A stretch of DNA of 64,000 bases from UBA9980 sp964436235 (GTDB lineage: Bacteria > Muiribacteriota > UBA9980): the NCBI GenBank assembly GCA_964436235.1, contig CAYTCW010000002.1, forward strand, positions 33,325 through 97,324, given 5' to 3'. Below are positions 52,676 through 62,518 of this stretch, piece after piece (position 1 is the first letter of the stretch; each line of letters opens with the position of its first letter). The notes beneath the pieces are model-generated. The model worked only from the letters and a program-made list of their open reading frames with translations. It made no database searches and was not told where the DNA came from. The position numbers and the translations under genes are program-made.

Positions 52676-53785
52676 TCAAATCAAATTTTTTAATTTATCG
52701 ATTATTTCTTTTATTTCGATCATATCCATACAGTTATAGTGTTTACATTTGGCGCCAGTGCACTTAATGCAATATTTCTGATTTATTATATTGTTTTTAT
52801 CGTTTGAAACGGCTTCGGGCGTTATTATTTCGGCGGCCGGAGACATGTAGGGACCCCAGCGGCGGGGCGTGCACACAAAAATCGGGCAGAAAAGTGTGAC
52901 TAAAGGCTTTTCAAGCGCGGCAGCGGCGTGCATGATACCGGTTGAAGGCGCTATTACGGCGGAGCATCGTGATATGAAAGCGAAAGTTTTTTTAAGCGCT
53001 GAGCCGCCGGCGAATATTTCATTTTTATAATATAATGGCTTAAAGGATAATTGCGATAAAATCTTTTCTTTAAGTTTTTCTTCGGCGGGCCCCGTAGATA
53101 AGAAAATTTCAAAACCTTCGCTGTGAAGTTTTTCGATCAACTCGGCGTATTTATGAGGACTCATATTAACGGCCGAGCCGCCGCTGCCGGGGTGGACCAA
53201 TATAAGTTTACGGCCGCTATTTTTGAATTCATCATAACTTATATTTCGTAATTCAATAAAAATTTTATTTAAATATGAATCGGCGAAACCGGCCGCGGTC
53301 TGATTAAAAAACAGGCGCGGCGGTTGATTTTCAAAATTAATGCCGCACGAACGCCTTATTAAATCGAGATTATATTCAGCTTCGTTTAACTCGCATGCCG
53401 ACCTTTTCTGCCGGATACGCGCCGTAGATAAAAATTGATATATTTTAGAAGCGGGTGAAACTCTCAAGGGTATGCGGGCTAAAAAAGGGATCAGCGCGGC
53501 GCGCGCGGTTATATGCAATATAAAGCATATATCATATTGGCGCGCCGCTATATTTTTAATAAGCTCGCGAAATTCCTTCGAAAATATCGAATACTTTGAC
53601 GGGTCGTCTGTAATGATATCATTAACGCACGGGTTATCCGAAAAAACATCGGCCGTATAGGGCGAAGTAAGTATATCGACGGCCTCGTTCTTATTAACCG
53701 ACTTAAGCGCCGTTATAACCGGCGTCGATAAAATACAATCGCCAAGGCGGTCGGTGCGTATTATTAAAATTTTATTTAACTTCAT
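52676..53785 (-). CDS. Glycosyltransferase family 9 (heptosyltransferase-like)
   Basis: The 369-residue protein has the GT9 marks: the N-terminal KILIIRTDRLGDCILSTP with the R-x-D-x-x-G-D catalytic loop, the two-domain GT-B fold, and the second-domain ILVHPGSGGSAVNMSPHKYAEL and PSTGIMHAAAALEKPLVTLF motifs that bind ADP-sugar. It would add a heptose or related sugar to a lipopolysaccharide core or surface glycan. The C-terminal cluster CIKCTGAKCKHYNCM is cysteine-rich, as in many GT9 proteins. No other LPS genes are near. Confidence 0.94.
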   Translation of the reverse strand: MKLNKILIIRTDRLGDCILSTPVITALKSVNKNEAVDILTSPYTADVFSDNPCVNDIITDDPSKYSIFSKEFRELIKNIAARQYDICFILHITARAALIPFLARIPLRVSPASKIYQFLSTARIRQKRSACELNEAEYNLDLIRRSCGINFENQPPRLFFNQTAAGFADSYLNKIFIELRNISYDEFKNSGRKLILVHPGSGGSAVNMSPHKYAELIEKLHSEGFEIFLSTGPAEEKLKEKILSQLSFKPLYYKNEIFAGGSALKKTFAFISRCSAVIAPSTGIMHAAAALEKPLVTLFCPIFVCTPRRWGPYMSPAAEIITPEAVSNDKNNIINQKYCIKCTGAKCKHYNCMDMIEIKEIIDKLKNLI

Positions 53786-53836
53786 AAAATCCGTGAAATA
53801 AGTTTTTTAAGTCATAAATTAATATAAATTTATACT

Positions 53837-53860
53837 TTATACTTTAAAACAAAAGACATC
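53837..53860. repeat. Partial duplicate of the 3' end of the downstream small gene
   Basis: Bases 53837-53860 match 53911-53934 at 21 of 24 positions. The second copy contains the last codons and stop of the ACT-like gene; the first, read in the same direction, would spell MSFVL in place of MSFAL. This suggests a decayed partial duplication. Confidence 0.5.
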
Positions 53861-53865
53861 CAAAA

Positions 53866-53893
53866 ACTGCTTACAGCAAGATAGTTAAGCAGT
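53866..53893 (-). terminator. Rho-independent terminator after the ACT-like gene
   Basis: ACTGCTTA (53866-53873) and TAAGCAGT (53886-53893) form a perfect 8-bp stem with a 12-nt loop; on the - strand it is followed by TTTTTGG. It lies about 20 bp past the stop codon. Confidence 0.78.
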
Positions 53894-53915
53894 CCTGATA
53901 AATTTGTGTCTTATA

Positions 53916-54173
53916 CTATAAAGCAAACGACATCTTCTGAATTTTTACGCCCTCTACCGCCGTAAGTTCTTTTTCGAGCGCGTTCCATTCTTCTTTCTTT
54001 CCCGTCAATTCAAGAATTATAAGGCCGTTGCGCGCGCAGGTTTCACTGCTCGCTTCGTGCAGGCCAAGGCGCGTTTTAATGGAACATCCATATTTAGTGA
54101 GCGCCTGCTGTATTTTAACCGCATCTTTAACTCTATCGGGTATTAAAATTCCGAGGATTCTTAATTCGTTCAT
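53916..54173 (-). CDS. Small ACT/NikR-C-like protein (TM1266 type)
   Basis: The 85-residue protein has the ferredoxin-like fold pattern of TM1266/iron-only hydrogenase system regulator proteins: ILGILIPDRVKDAVKIQQAL, then SIKTRLGLHEA and LIILELTGKKEEWNALEKEL with a GVKIQKMSF end. Members are ligand-binding (ACT/NikR-C-like) domains of uncertain ligand. GGAGG lies 6 nt before the ATG. No hydrogenase genes are in the window, so the regulator role is not supported by context. Confidence 0.7.
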   Translation of the reverse strand: MNELRILGILIPDRVKDAVKIQQALTKYGCSIKTRLGLHEASSETCARNGLIILELTGKKEEWNALEKELTAVEGVKIQKMSFAL

Positions 54174-54385
54174 ATCGGCCTCCGGTGTTTTTATTTATTA
54201 TAGATGATTCTACGACTCAGATAATACCATAGTATTAAATTAATGTCAATAATTCATTCAAATTGATTCATATATTAAAACTTAAAATTTATGGTTTTAA
54301 TTATTTTGTCGATATTACTATAAGCTAATAGTATTATGATATTTTGTAATTAAATAACAGTTATAAATCGGGAGTGTATGATCTT

Positions 54386-57300
54386 ATGAGAAACCTTGAT
54401 ATAACCACAAATACTCAAAAAAGCGCAAAAAGCGCAAAAAATATTAAAAACCTTATTAATAGAATGTTTTCAACCATATTATTAATGGCGGCGGTTTTCG
54501 CGGCCGGTTTACTTCAGGGCTGCACGGGCGGCGGCGGCTTCAGCAATTCAGGAACCGTTACGCCGTCAACCGTAACGCCTAATACCACCATATCCGGCTA
54601 TCTTTATGACGATTCGATACAATCGCCCGTTTTATATGCCGGCCTCGCTTCGGCGCGGCAGATTATAATAGTCGCCGAAAAAAAGCAATATACCGTTTTA
54701 ACCGACACCGCCGGATTTTTCAAAGCCGATATACAGCTTGTTAACGCAAGTTCGCCCGTTATTATTAAATTTCAAAAAAAAGACTCGACTTTGATATCAG
54801 GCGAATACTTCATTCAAAAAGGCGGAGTTTATTATCTTAACACTCTTATTGAAGGCGGCGTGCGCCTTAAAATAGCCGGGGACAAACTTTACTCATTCGT
54901 TAAAGTCGAACATTCCGATAATCTGAAAATAGAAATTAAAAAAGTGCTCGATGAACGTCAAAAGACCGCGGCGTCCGTAACGCGCCTCAGCGGCCGCGTA
55001 GTTATAAGCGCGGCGCACAAAAACGATAAATCTTCATCTACGGGCGTCATCAACACCGAAGAAACGCCGGCATCCCCTTTACAGGGAGTCGATGTGGCGT
55101 TATCGACGGGTTTAAAAGCCGTGACCGATATAAATGGATACTTTAGCATTGCCTGCGATCTTAAAGCCGGCAGCTATTCGCTCGTCTTTAAAAAAGCCGG
55201 TTACCCGGAGCGCGCTATTAATTTCAGCGTCGAATCGAAAGATTATACGGTCGGCGTCCTGGATTTTTTCGCCGAAATGGAATCGGGGCTTAAATCGCTG
55301 ATATTAAGTAAAACGAATGATAATATAAGCGAAAATACGACCTATAACTTATCTAACATTAAAACCGTCGCGCTTTACGCCGACTCCACTACGCGCGAAG
55401 TCGCCGCTTCATGGAGCGCGCAGGAAGGCAGTATCATTAATTCGATATATAGCCCGCCCGCAGGTAAAAAAGGGATAGTAGTGCTCACAGCTAAATACAG
55501 CGAAGGCGCTAAAACGCAGACCGCACTTTTAAGTATTTCGATAAACGCTTTACTGACAAGCCTTATTCCGGCCGAAAGCTCGCGCACTGCTGAAGCTAAT
55601 ACGCCTTTCGACCTTAAATCGATTAAAACCATTGCATCATATTCCGACGGCACTACGCGCGAAGTTTCCGCCTCATGGGCCGCCGACCGCGGAAGCATAT
55701 CAGTATTTAATTATATACCTCCCGCCGGTTATATCGGCGAGGTTAATTTTTCGGCATCATACACCGAAGGACAGATAACTAAAACGGCCGCGTTCAAATT
55801 AAAACTATCGCGCGTGGTTAAAACCCTCACTTTAAGCAAAACATACGATGAAACGGCCGCGGGCGCCGTTTATAAATTAGCCGAAATAACCGTCAGCGTT
55901 AATTATTCGGATAAAACTTCGCGCGTGATAACGCCTGTGTGGTATTATAACGGTGCCGTACTCGACGAACAGCGGGTATTTTTAGCGCCCGCCTCGCCGC
56001 AGAACGTTACGCTTACCGCGTCGCACTCCGAAGACGGAATCAGCGCGACCGCCATATTCGATTTAAAGGTTAAGCCTTTAATAACGGCGCTATCGGCGTA
56101 TATGGGCGTACCCGGCGAAAAAATAGCCATAACCGGACTCGGCTTCGGCGCGGCGCGCGGCGAAAGTCTCGTTAAATTCAATCAAAAATACGCCTCCGAT
56201 TTAGACATCGAATCGTGGTCGGACACGCTTATTTTGGTCAAAGTTCCCTCCGGCAGCATGCCCGGGCCGCTCAGCGTCATAATCAATCAAATATCGAGCG
56301 ACGGCGTTAATTTCGACGCAAGCCATATAGTCTCGATAACTCCTGCGGCCGGCACCGCGCAAACGGTAGTAACTATAGCAGGCAGCGGATTCGGCTCGTC
56401 GCAGGGCGCTAATAAATTAAAATTCGGCACTATAAACGCATCTGACATAATTTCATGGTCGAATGCTAAAATAGTGGCGCGCGTCCCCGAAAACGCCCCG
56501 CGCGGCGAAGTATTCGTTGAAATTAACGGACTGACGACCAACGGCGTTCCATTCGGACTGACTTCGATATATTCGATTTCACCGCTAATAGTTAAATCAG
56601 GCGACGCTATTACCATCACCGGCGCCGGTTTCGGCGATACGCAGGGAACGGGTGGCAGCGTTAAATTTAACGGAGTAAGCGCCTCATATATTAAAAAATG
56701 GTCGGATACGCATATTGAAACTATCGTTCCGCAGGGCATTAAATCGGGATATTTAACGGTTACGGCTGGCGGGATAACAAGCAATCAGTTTAAATACGAT
56801 ATGACCTCCATATCGGAACTCGTTCCGGCATTCGGCTTTGCGGGCGATTTTATCGAAATTAAAGGCGCCGGTTTCGGCGATTCGCAGATCGGCTCGTCTA
56901 TAACTTTTAACGGCACGCCGGCATCCGTCATTGAAAGCTGGACCAACGCCGCTATTAAAGTAAAAGTGCCCGCGGGCGCGCTTTCCGGTAAGGTAATAGT
57001 TAAAATCAATAATATCGACTATATCAGCGATAAAAATTTCGAGTTCAGCTCAATTTCATATATAAGCCCGCAATACGGGCCGGCCGCAACGACAGTCGAT
57101 ATAAACGGAACCGGATTCGGCGCTTCGCAGTCAGGCCGCCTCATTAAAATAGGCACCCTCGAAATCAGCGAGATCATATCATGGACTAATAATAAAATAA
57201 CCGCTAAAATTCCGGCGACGGCTATTTCCGGCGCGGTTAAGTTAATTTCCGGCGCGTCTGAAACCAGCGCCGATAATATATTCAGCGTTACTAATATAAC

Positions 57301-60300
57301 TTCAATAGCTCCAGTAAAAGGCATTATCGGCACGACCGTAACTATAAACGGCGCTAATTTCGGCGATACGAAAGGCGCGGTTAAATTCAACGGCACCGCC
57401 GCATCGGAGATAATATCGTGGACCGCTTCTAAAATAATCGCAAAAGTTCCGGTAGGCGCGCTTTCAGGAAGCGTTTCGGTAACTTCGGCCATTGGGGCGG
57501 TCAATAACGGCTTTAATTTCGAAGTGATTAATATAGGGCAAATAACGCCGCCAGCGGGTACTTACGGCGATGAAATAACGCTTACAGGCTCGGGCTTCGG
57601 CGCATCGCCCGCATCCGGTAATATCGTTAAAATAGGCGCCTTTACCGTTTCCGAAATAAAGTCATGGTCGGATAAAGAAATTAAATTCATAGTGCCCGAT
57701 AAATCCATCAGCGCTAAAGCGGCCGTTACCATTAACGGCATTACAAGCAACGGCGTCGATTTCAAAATTATCGCCATTTCATCATTATCGCAAAATTACG
57801 GCCCGATCGGAATGCCTGTCACGATTAAAGGCTCCGGGTTCGGAGGCGCGCAGACCGCTAACAATTTAGCTAAATTCAGCGGCGCCGCTATCGCCGAAAC
57901 CGATATAATCAAATGGAGCGATACCGAAATCATCGCCAGGATACCATCTTACGCCGCGGCAGGCCCCGGCTCGATATCTATTTCATCCGGCGGTGTCGCC
58001 AGTAATTCCGCCGCTTTCGAAGTAACTCATATTAATTCCGTCAATCCGGTTCAGGGCACGGCCGGCACTCAGTTAATAGTTTACGGCACGGGATTCGGCG
58101 CAACGCGCGGGTCTAATAACGTCGTATTCAACTCGGTGAACGCCACCTCTATAGTTTCATGGGTTAATGATAAAATTACCGTTGCAGTTCCGGCTAATTC
58201 CGTTTCCGGCTCGCTCGAAGTAGTTATATCCGGCGTTAGAAGTAATTCAAAAACCGTAAGCATTATTTCGGTTAATTCACTATCGGCCGCGCGCGGCGCC
58301 GTTAATACGCAAATATCGGTCAACGGCACGGGATTCGGCGGCACGAAGGGCGTCAATAAAATATTGATCAACGATATAGAAATGCCGGTAGCCGGCGGTT
58401 TATGGACCGACGGAATGGTGCGCGTTACTATACCCGAAACCGCCGTTTCGGGACCGATAAAGGCCGTCATTAACGATTTCGAAACTAATACGATACCTTT
58501 CGAGGTCGTGCGCTTTGCGGCCGATACGCCCATAGCGCCAGCATACGGACCGGCCGGCACGCTCGTTACGATTAACGGCGCCGGATTTGGAACCGCTAAA
58601 GGCGCGGTAGCATTTAACGGCGTCAGCGCGGCATTGATAAATGAATGGAAAGATAATAAAATAACAGCCACGCTTCCTGCCGGCGCATCGTCAGGGCCGA
58701 TAACCGTTACTACCGGCGGCATAGTTTTGTCGTCGTCCCAGGCGTCTTTTAAGTTAAGTAAAATAAATTCCATAACGCCTTCCTACGGCCCTATCGGCGC
58801 CGTCATTAAACTTGCCGGCGAAGGGTTCGGAACCGCGCAGGCCGGAAATTCAATTAAATTTAACGGCGCTACGGCTTCATCATCAGATATATTATCCTGG
58901 AGCGATAACCTTATCGAAGTAAAAGTGCCGCAGGGCGCTTCGACCGGCGGCGTTAAAGTCAACATCTGGGGCATCGATTCTTCAGCCTTCGCATTCACCG
59001 TCACTAATATAGCGAGCGTAGTTCCCGCCTACGGCCCCATCGGAACGCCTGTTACGATCAACGGCGCGGGTTTCGGAGCCATCGCCGGAGTGGTTAAATT
59101 CAACGCGGCTACGGCTATCGTCGCGCCCGGCGACTGGAGCGACACCGCCATCATCACAACCGTTCCCGACGCCGCATTGTCTGGCACCGTCAGCGTTAAT
59201 GTTTCGGGCATTTTAAACACCTGGGCAGGTTTTAAAGTCACTAAAATCAGCGCCATAGACCGCGAATCCGGACCGGTTGGAATGAAAGTGACCATTAGCG
59301 GCGAAGGCTTCGGAGCCGTCAGAGGCAATAACGGCGCTTATTTCAACGCGCTGCCCGCCGCCGCCGCCGATTATTTTCTGTGGTCCGATAATTCAATAAT
59401 AGTAAGAGTGCCCGCCGGCGCATCCAGCGGTAATATTAAAGTTAAAATAGGCGATTTATACAGTAACGACATAAATTTTAAAGTTTCAACCATAACTTCA
59501 TTAGTGCCCGATTACGGGCCGGCCGGCACCGTCATCGATATCAACGGCACGGCATTCGGCGCCGCGCAGGGCACCGGCCGCGTTCTTTACGGCGGCGTAA
59601 GCCTCGCATCTGGCGATATTTATTCATGGAGCGATACTAAAATAAGGGTTAAAGTGCCGATAGGCTCCGTCAGCAGCACTTTTACCATCGAAGTCAACGG
59701 CACCGCCACCAATGAGTATAATTACTACATTACTAAAATTAATTCAACCGATAAGCCGAAAGTAACCGCCGGCGAAGTTCTTAAAATTTACGGCGCCGGG
59801 TTCGGACCGGTCAAAGGCAGTACCAGAGTGCTTTTCGACGCGCTTAATTCGACGGCCGTAGAAGCCGTCGTCAATCAGGGTAACTGGAGCATGAATACCG
59901 TCGAGGTAATAGTTCCCTACGGCGCGGTATCCGGCAATTTACGCTTCGAAATGAACGCGATAGCATCGCAGGTTTATGCATATCAGGCGCTAACTGTATC
60001 TTCGCTCACACCCTTCGCCGGAACAAGCGGCCAGGAAGTTACCATCACCGGATCGGGCTTCGGCGCATTCCAGGCGGCTGGCGATGTGGTCAGATTCGGC
60101 GGCACGCCCGTTGAATCTAACGATTACCTCGGCTGGACCGATACCCAAATCAGGGTTAAAGTGCCGCCCACCGCTGAAAGCGGCGGCGTTACGGTAACTG
60201 CCGGCGGCATTACAAGCAACGGTTATTTATTCAATATAGTCAAAGTCAGCTCGATCGCTCCTAATCCTTTAAATATCGGAACGGATATAACCGTCAGCGG

Positions 60301-61645
60301 CAGCGGCTTCGGCACGACGCCTTCGGCCGTGAGCGTTAAGTTCAACGATATTTCAGCCGCCGGCGTATCGGAACTATCCAATACCTCATTTAAAGTAAAA
60401 GTACCCGCCGGCACAGTTAACGGAACTCTCAGAGTGACAGTCAACGGCGTAATGAGCAATGAAGTATCTTATAAACTGCTTAAAGTCAGTACCGTAACTC
60501 CGTCATTCGCTAAACGCGGCGATGAAATTACCATAACCGGCGAAGGCTTCGGCGCATCGCAGGGCGCTAACAGCGTTAAGATCGGAGTGTTCGATCTAAG
60601 CGTAACCGGCTGGAGCGATACCGAAATTAAAGGCAATGTGGCCGCCGGTACGCTTCCGGGTTATCTGCGTGTCGTAATTAATAACGTCGATAGTAATAAA
60701 ATATGGTTTGAAATAGAACTTAATTATAACTATACTTCGCAATTCGGATCCGCGGGTACCGGCGATTCGCAATTCAACGCCGCGGCGGATATAGCGCTCG
60801 ATAGCGCCGGCAATATATGGGTAGCCGACACCAATAACCATCGCGTACAGAAATTTAATTCAACCGGCAATCTTCTCGGCTGGATCGGCCGCGATAATGC
60901 CGGCGGCTCCGGCTGGCACAACCCTCTTTCGGGCAAAACTTCCGTAAGCGGTTCGGGTAATTCCGAATTTGACACCGTAACCGGCGTAGCAGTCGATTCC
61001 GCCAATAATCTATACGTAGTCGATTCAGGTAATAAAAAAATCAAAAAATTCGATTCAACCGGCGTTTATATTAAAACATTCGAAACCCAGGCTTTAAACA
61101 TCACAACCTACTCATCACCGTCAAAATTAGCCGTAGATATAGATTCAAAAGTCTATGTATCCGATTCGGCAACCAATAAAATCTTAAGATTCACCTCCGA
61201 CGGCAGTTTCGAAGTTGAATTCGGCGGCGCCGGAAACGGCATCGGCCAGTTCAACGGCATATCGGGCATCGCCGTATCCGGCGACAAGAAAATATTCGCG
61301 GCCGACACCAATAACCACCGCGTGCAGGTACTCGACGCTAACGGCGTTTTCATAACCTCCTGGGGCGGCTACGGTTCCGCTAACGGCAAATTCAACGCCC
61401 CTGCCGGCATCGCAGTTGACGGCGCCTCTAATGTGTATGTAGCAGATACTTTCAATAACCGCATACAGAAATTCACGCCGGCCGGCGTTTATATTCTTAA
61501 CTACGGCTCTTCAGGCACAGCCAATGGCCAATTCAACAGGCCATCAGGCATCGCGGTAAATATCGTATCGAACGCTTCGGCCGACACAATATTCGTCGCC
61601 GATAAAAACAATAACCGCATACAAAAATTTGTGAGGGAAAATTAA
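54386..61645 (+). CDS. Giant lipoprotein: carboxypeptidase-regulatory-like, Ig-like, 19 IPT/TIG and 6 NHL repeats
   Basis: I start at ATG 54386 (GGGAG about 11 nt upstream); a GTG at 54374 overlaps that site. The 2419-residue product has a lipobox LLQGC (Cys about residue 46). A peptidase-regulatory-like beta domain (about 75-120, second about 205-300, SGRVVIS ... PLQGVDVALS ... KAGYPER) comes next. Three Ig-like domains follow (about 300-560, with SLILSKTND and TREVSASWA repeats). Then nineteen IPT/TIG domains of about 80 residues (about 560-2110) show S-I-x-P-x-x-G, G-x-G-F-G and V-P-x-G-A repeats, and six NHL blades (about 2115-2419, ADTNNHRVQKF) form a closed propeller. It is a long surface rod with a binding head; no enzyme is seen. 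Confidence 0.92.
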   Translation: MRNLDITTNTQKSAKSAKNIKNLINRMFSTILLMAAVFAAGLLQGCTGGGGFSNSGTVTPSTVTPNTTISGYLYDDSIQSPVLYAGLASARQIIIVAEKKQYTVLTDTAGFFKADIQLVNASSPVIIKFQKKDSTLISGEYFIQKGGVYYLNTLIEGGVRLKIAGDKLYSFVKVEHSDNLKIEIKKVLDERQKTAASVTRLSGRVVISAAHKNDKSSSTGVINTEETPASPLQGVDVALSTGLKAVTDINGYFSIACDLKAGSYSLVFKKAGYPERAINFSVESKDYTVGVLDFFAEMESGLKSLILSKTNDNISENTTYNLSNIKTVALYADSTTREVAASWSAQEGSIINSIYSPPAGKKGIVVLTAKYSEGAKTQTALLSISINALLTSLIPAESSRTAEANTPFDLKSIKTIASYSDGTTREVSASWAADRGSISVFNYIPPAGYIGEVNFSASYTEGQITKTAAFKLKLSRVVKTLTLSKTYDETAAGAVYKLAEITVSVNYSDKTSRVITPVWYYNGAVLDEQRVFLAPASPQNVTLTASHSEDGISATAIFDLKVKPLITALSAYMGVPGEKIAITGLGFGAARGESLVKFNQKYASDLDIESWSDTLILVKVPSGSMPGPLSVIINQISSDGVNFDASHIVSITPAAGTAQTVVTIAGSGFGSSQGANKLKFGTINASDIISWSNAKIVARVPENAPRGEVFVEINGLTTNGVPFGLTSIYSISPLIVKSGDAITITGAGFGDTQGTGGSVKFNGVSASYIKKWSDTHIETIVPQGIKSGYLTVTAGGITSNQFKYDMTSISELVPAFGFAGDFIEIKGAGFGDSQIGSSITFNGTPASVIESWTNAAIKVKVPAGALSGKVIVKINNIDYISDKNFEFSSISYISPQYGPAATTVDINGTGFGASQSGRLIKIGTLEISEIISWTNNKITAKIPATAISGAVKLISGASETSADNIFSVTNITSIAPVKGIIGTTVTINGANFGDTKGAVKFNGTAASEIISWTASKIIAKVPVGALSGSVSVTSAIGAVNNGFNFEVINIGQITPPAGTYGDEITLTGSGFGASPASGNIVKIGAFTVSEIKSWSDKEIKFIVPDKSISAKAAVTINGITSNGVDFKIIAISSLSQNYGPIGMPVTIKGSGFGGAQTANNLAKFSGAAIAETDIIKWSDTEIIARIPSYAAAGPGSISISSGGVASNSAAFEVTHINSVNPVQGTAGTQLIVYGTGFGATRGSNNVVFNSVNATSIVSWVNDKITVAVPANSVSGSLEVVISGVRSNSKTVSIISVNSLSAARGAVNTQISVNGTGFGGTKGVNKILINDIEMPVAGGLWTDGMVRVTIPETAVSGPIKAVINDFETNTIPFEVVRFAADTPIAPAYGPAGTLVTINGAGFGTAKGAVAFNGVSAALINEWKDNKITATLPAGASSGPITVTTGGIVLSSSQASFKLSKINSITPSYGPIGAVIKLAGEGFGTAQAGNSIKFNGATASSSDILSWSDNLIEVKVPQGASTGGVKVNIWGIDSSAFAFTVTNIASVVPAYGPIGTPVTINGAGFGAIAGVVKFNAATAIVAPGDWSDTAIITTVPDAALSGTVSVNVSGILNTWAGFKVTKISAIDRESGPVGMKVTISGEGFGAVRGNNGAYFNALPAAAADYFLWSDNSIIVRVPAGASSGNIKVKIGDLYSNDINFKVSTITSLVPDYGPAGTVIDINGTAFGAAQGTGRVLYGGVSLASGDIYSWSDTKIRVKVPIGSVSSTFTIEVNGTATNEYNYYITKINSTDKPKVTAGEVLKIYGAGFGPVKGSTRVLFDALNSTAVEAVVNQGNWSMNTVEVIVPYGAVSGNLRFEMNAIASQVYAYQALTVSSLTPFAGTSGQEVTITGSGFGAFQAAGDVVRFGGTPVESNDYLGWTDTQIRVKVPPTAESGGVTVTAGGITSNGYLFNIVKVSSIAPNPLNIGTDITVSGSGFGTTPSAVSVKFNDISAAGVSELSNTSFKVKVPAGTVNGTLRVTVNGVMSNEVSYKLLKVSTVTPSFAKRGDEITITGEGFGASQGANSVKIGVFDLSVTGWSDTEIKGNVAAGTLPGYLRVVINNVDSNKIWFEIELNYNYTSQFGSAGTGDSQFNAAADIALDSAGNIWVADTNNHRVQKFNSTGNLLGWIGRDNAGGSGWHNPLSGKTSVSGSGNSEFDTVTGVAVDSANNLYVVDSGNKKIKKFDSTGVYIKTFETQALNITTYSSPSKLAVDIDSKVYVSDSATNKILRFTSDGSFEVEFGGAGNGIGQFNGISGIAVSGDKKIFAADTNNHRVQVLDANGVFITSWGGYGSANGKFNAPAGIAVDGASNVYVADTFNNRIQKFTPAGVYILNYGSSGTANGQFNRPSGIAVNIVSNASADTIFVADKNNNRIQKFVREN

Positions 61646-61677
61646 ATATTATTATTTAGTTATTTAGTTATTTAAAA

Positions 61678-61722
61678 TTAAGGGAGGGAGAAAAGGTTAG
61701 CAACCCTTTCTCCCTCCCTTAA
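61678..61722. terminator. Long hairpin after the IPT gene (16 + 4 bp)
   Basis: The arms, rich in GGGAGGGAGAAA, pair over 16 bp, then one A-C mismatch, then 4 bp, with an AGC loop. There is no T-tail on the + strand. The mismatch becomes a U-G wobble on the - strand. Position (33 bp after the stop) suggests a transcript-end structure; it also resembles the repeat at 52539-52575. Confidence 0.65.
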
Positions 61723-61890
61723 ACCCTCCCTCTTTCGGCAAATTGCCTGACGCTTTGTCGTTAGTTAGTCGATAGCTTTTTCTTTCTTGGTTTTAACTTA
61801 ATATCACAATAGAACCCTGTCTTTAGGTTTTATTTCATATCATCTTCTTTTATCTTTATTCTCTCTTTTTTTCTATCCATCTCATCTCAT

Positions 61891-61914
61891 CTACTTCTAC
61901 TTCTACTTCTACTT
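61891..61914. repeat. CTACTT hexamer, four perfect copies
   Basis: A simple tandem array in a pyrimidine-rich stretch, preceded by CTCAT repeats. No function is apparent. Confidence 0.8.
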
Positions 61915-61937
61915 CTTTCTTGCCGCCTTGCTTGTTT

Positions 61938-61963
61938 GCATTCGCGCGCACGCGCGCGAATGC
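61938..61963. repeat. Perfect 11-bp inverted repeat rich in CG (GCATTCGCGCG arms)
   Basis: The arms match exactly around a CACG loop. The alternating purine-pyrimidine arms could adopt a cruciform or Z-form. It shares TTCGCGC with the palindrome at 62203-62233. Confidence 0.8.
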
Positions 61964-62060
61964 GTAGCTATAATGGCATTGCGGCAACTATGCCTTACAG
62001 CTCGCGGGAAAAATTAACCGTGAATCGATATTATAATTACACCATTAAAATTAAAATGAA

Positions 62061-62169
62061 CGGCTCGCGGTAAAGATTGCTTTAAATCAAGTCTAATTAA
62101 ATTCAAATTAAGTTTATAATGCTTTTGTATAGTAAAAATTGTTACGCTTTAAAGCATTACCGTGAGCCG
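62061..62169. ncRNA. Possible structured RNA stem (long-range)
   Basis: Bases 62061-62085 pair with 62149-62169: 13 bp (one G-U if transcribed from +), a 4-nt bulge, then 8 bp, enclosing a 63-nt AT-rich loop. It may be part of a structured RNA; no known family is recognised. Confidence 0.35.
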
Positions 62170-62202
62170 AAATCTTAAGCTGCGGTGGTGCGTAAATAGC
62201 AT

Positions 62203-62233
62203 GCCTTCGCGCACGCAACGCGTGCGCGAAGGC
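62203..62233. repeat. Perfect 14-bp inverted repeat (GCCTTCGCGCACGC arms)
   Basis: The arms match exactly around an AAC loop. It is similar in core to 61938-61963, and the two bracket the long-range stem region. Confidence 0.82.
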
Positions 62234-62400
62234 AAAAACAACAAAAGGCAGGGAAAAAGTTTATGGCATGAAATAAATAATAGAGATAGACATAAAGATA
62301 AAGATGGAAATTAAAAAAAGTGAAAGAAGTGAATACAGAAGTGCAGTAATTTTGTAGAGAAATTAAAAGAAAAACTTCGAAGCCGGCAAGAAAGGCCGCC

Positions 62401-62437
62401 CGAAATAAAAAGGCTATGAAATAGACTTTTTATTTCG
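62401..62437. repeat. 12 + 4 bp hairpin (CGAAATAAAAAG arms)
   Basis: A perfect 12-bp outer stem, one G-A mismatch, a CTAT/ATAG inner stem and a GAA loop. It is directly followed by another large hairpin with the same GAA loop. Confidence 0.78.
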
Positions 62438-62444
62438 ATGCTGC

Positions 62445-62493
62445 AAAACTGCGCAAATGCGGCATACGAAGTATGCTGTATTTGCGCAGTTTT
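62445..62493. terminator. 23-bp hairpin with A- and T-flanks
   Basis: The stem has AAAACTGCGC arms and a GAA loop. Its only two non-Watson-Crick positions are G-U if read from +. The T-run (TTTT) at its 3' side and A-run at its 5' side fit a bidirectional terminator between convergent transcripts. Confidence 0.65.
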
Positions 62494-62518
62494 ATATTCA
62501 GGGAGAGTAAAGGGGGCT

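Noticed and set aside
56287..60459. Long leftward frames across the IPT-repeat gene
   Set aside because: They recur once per repeat as antisense of the same coding motif, without ribosome sites, so they are repeat shadows.
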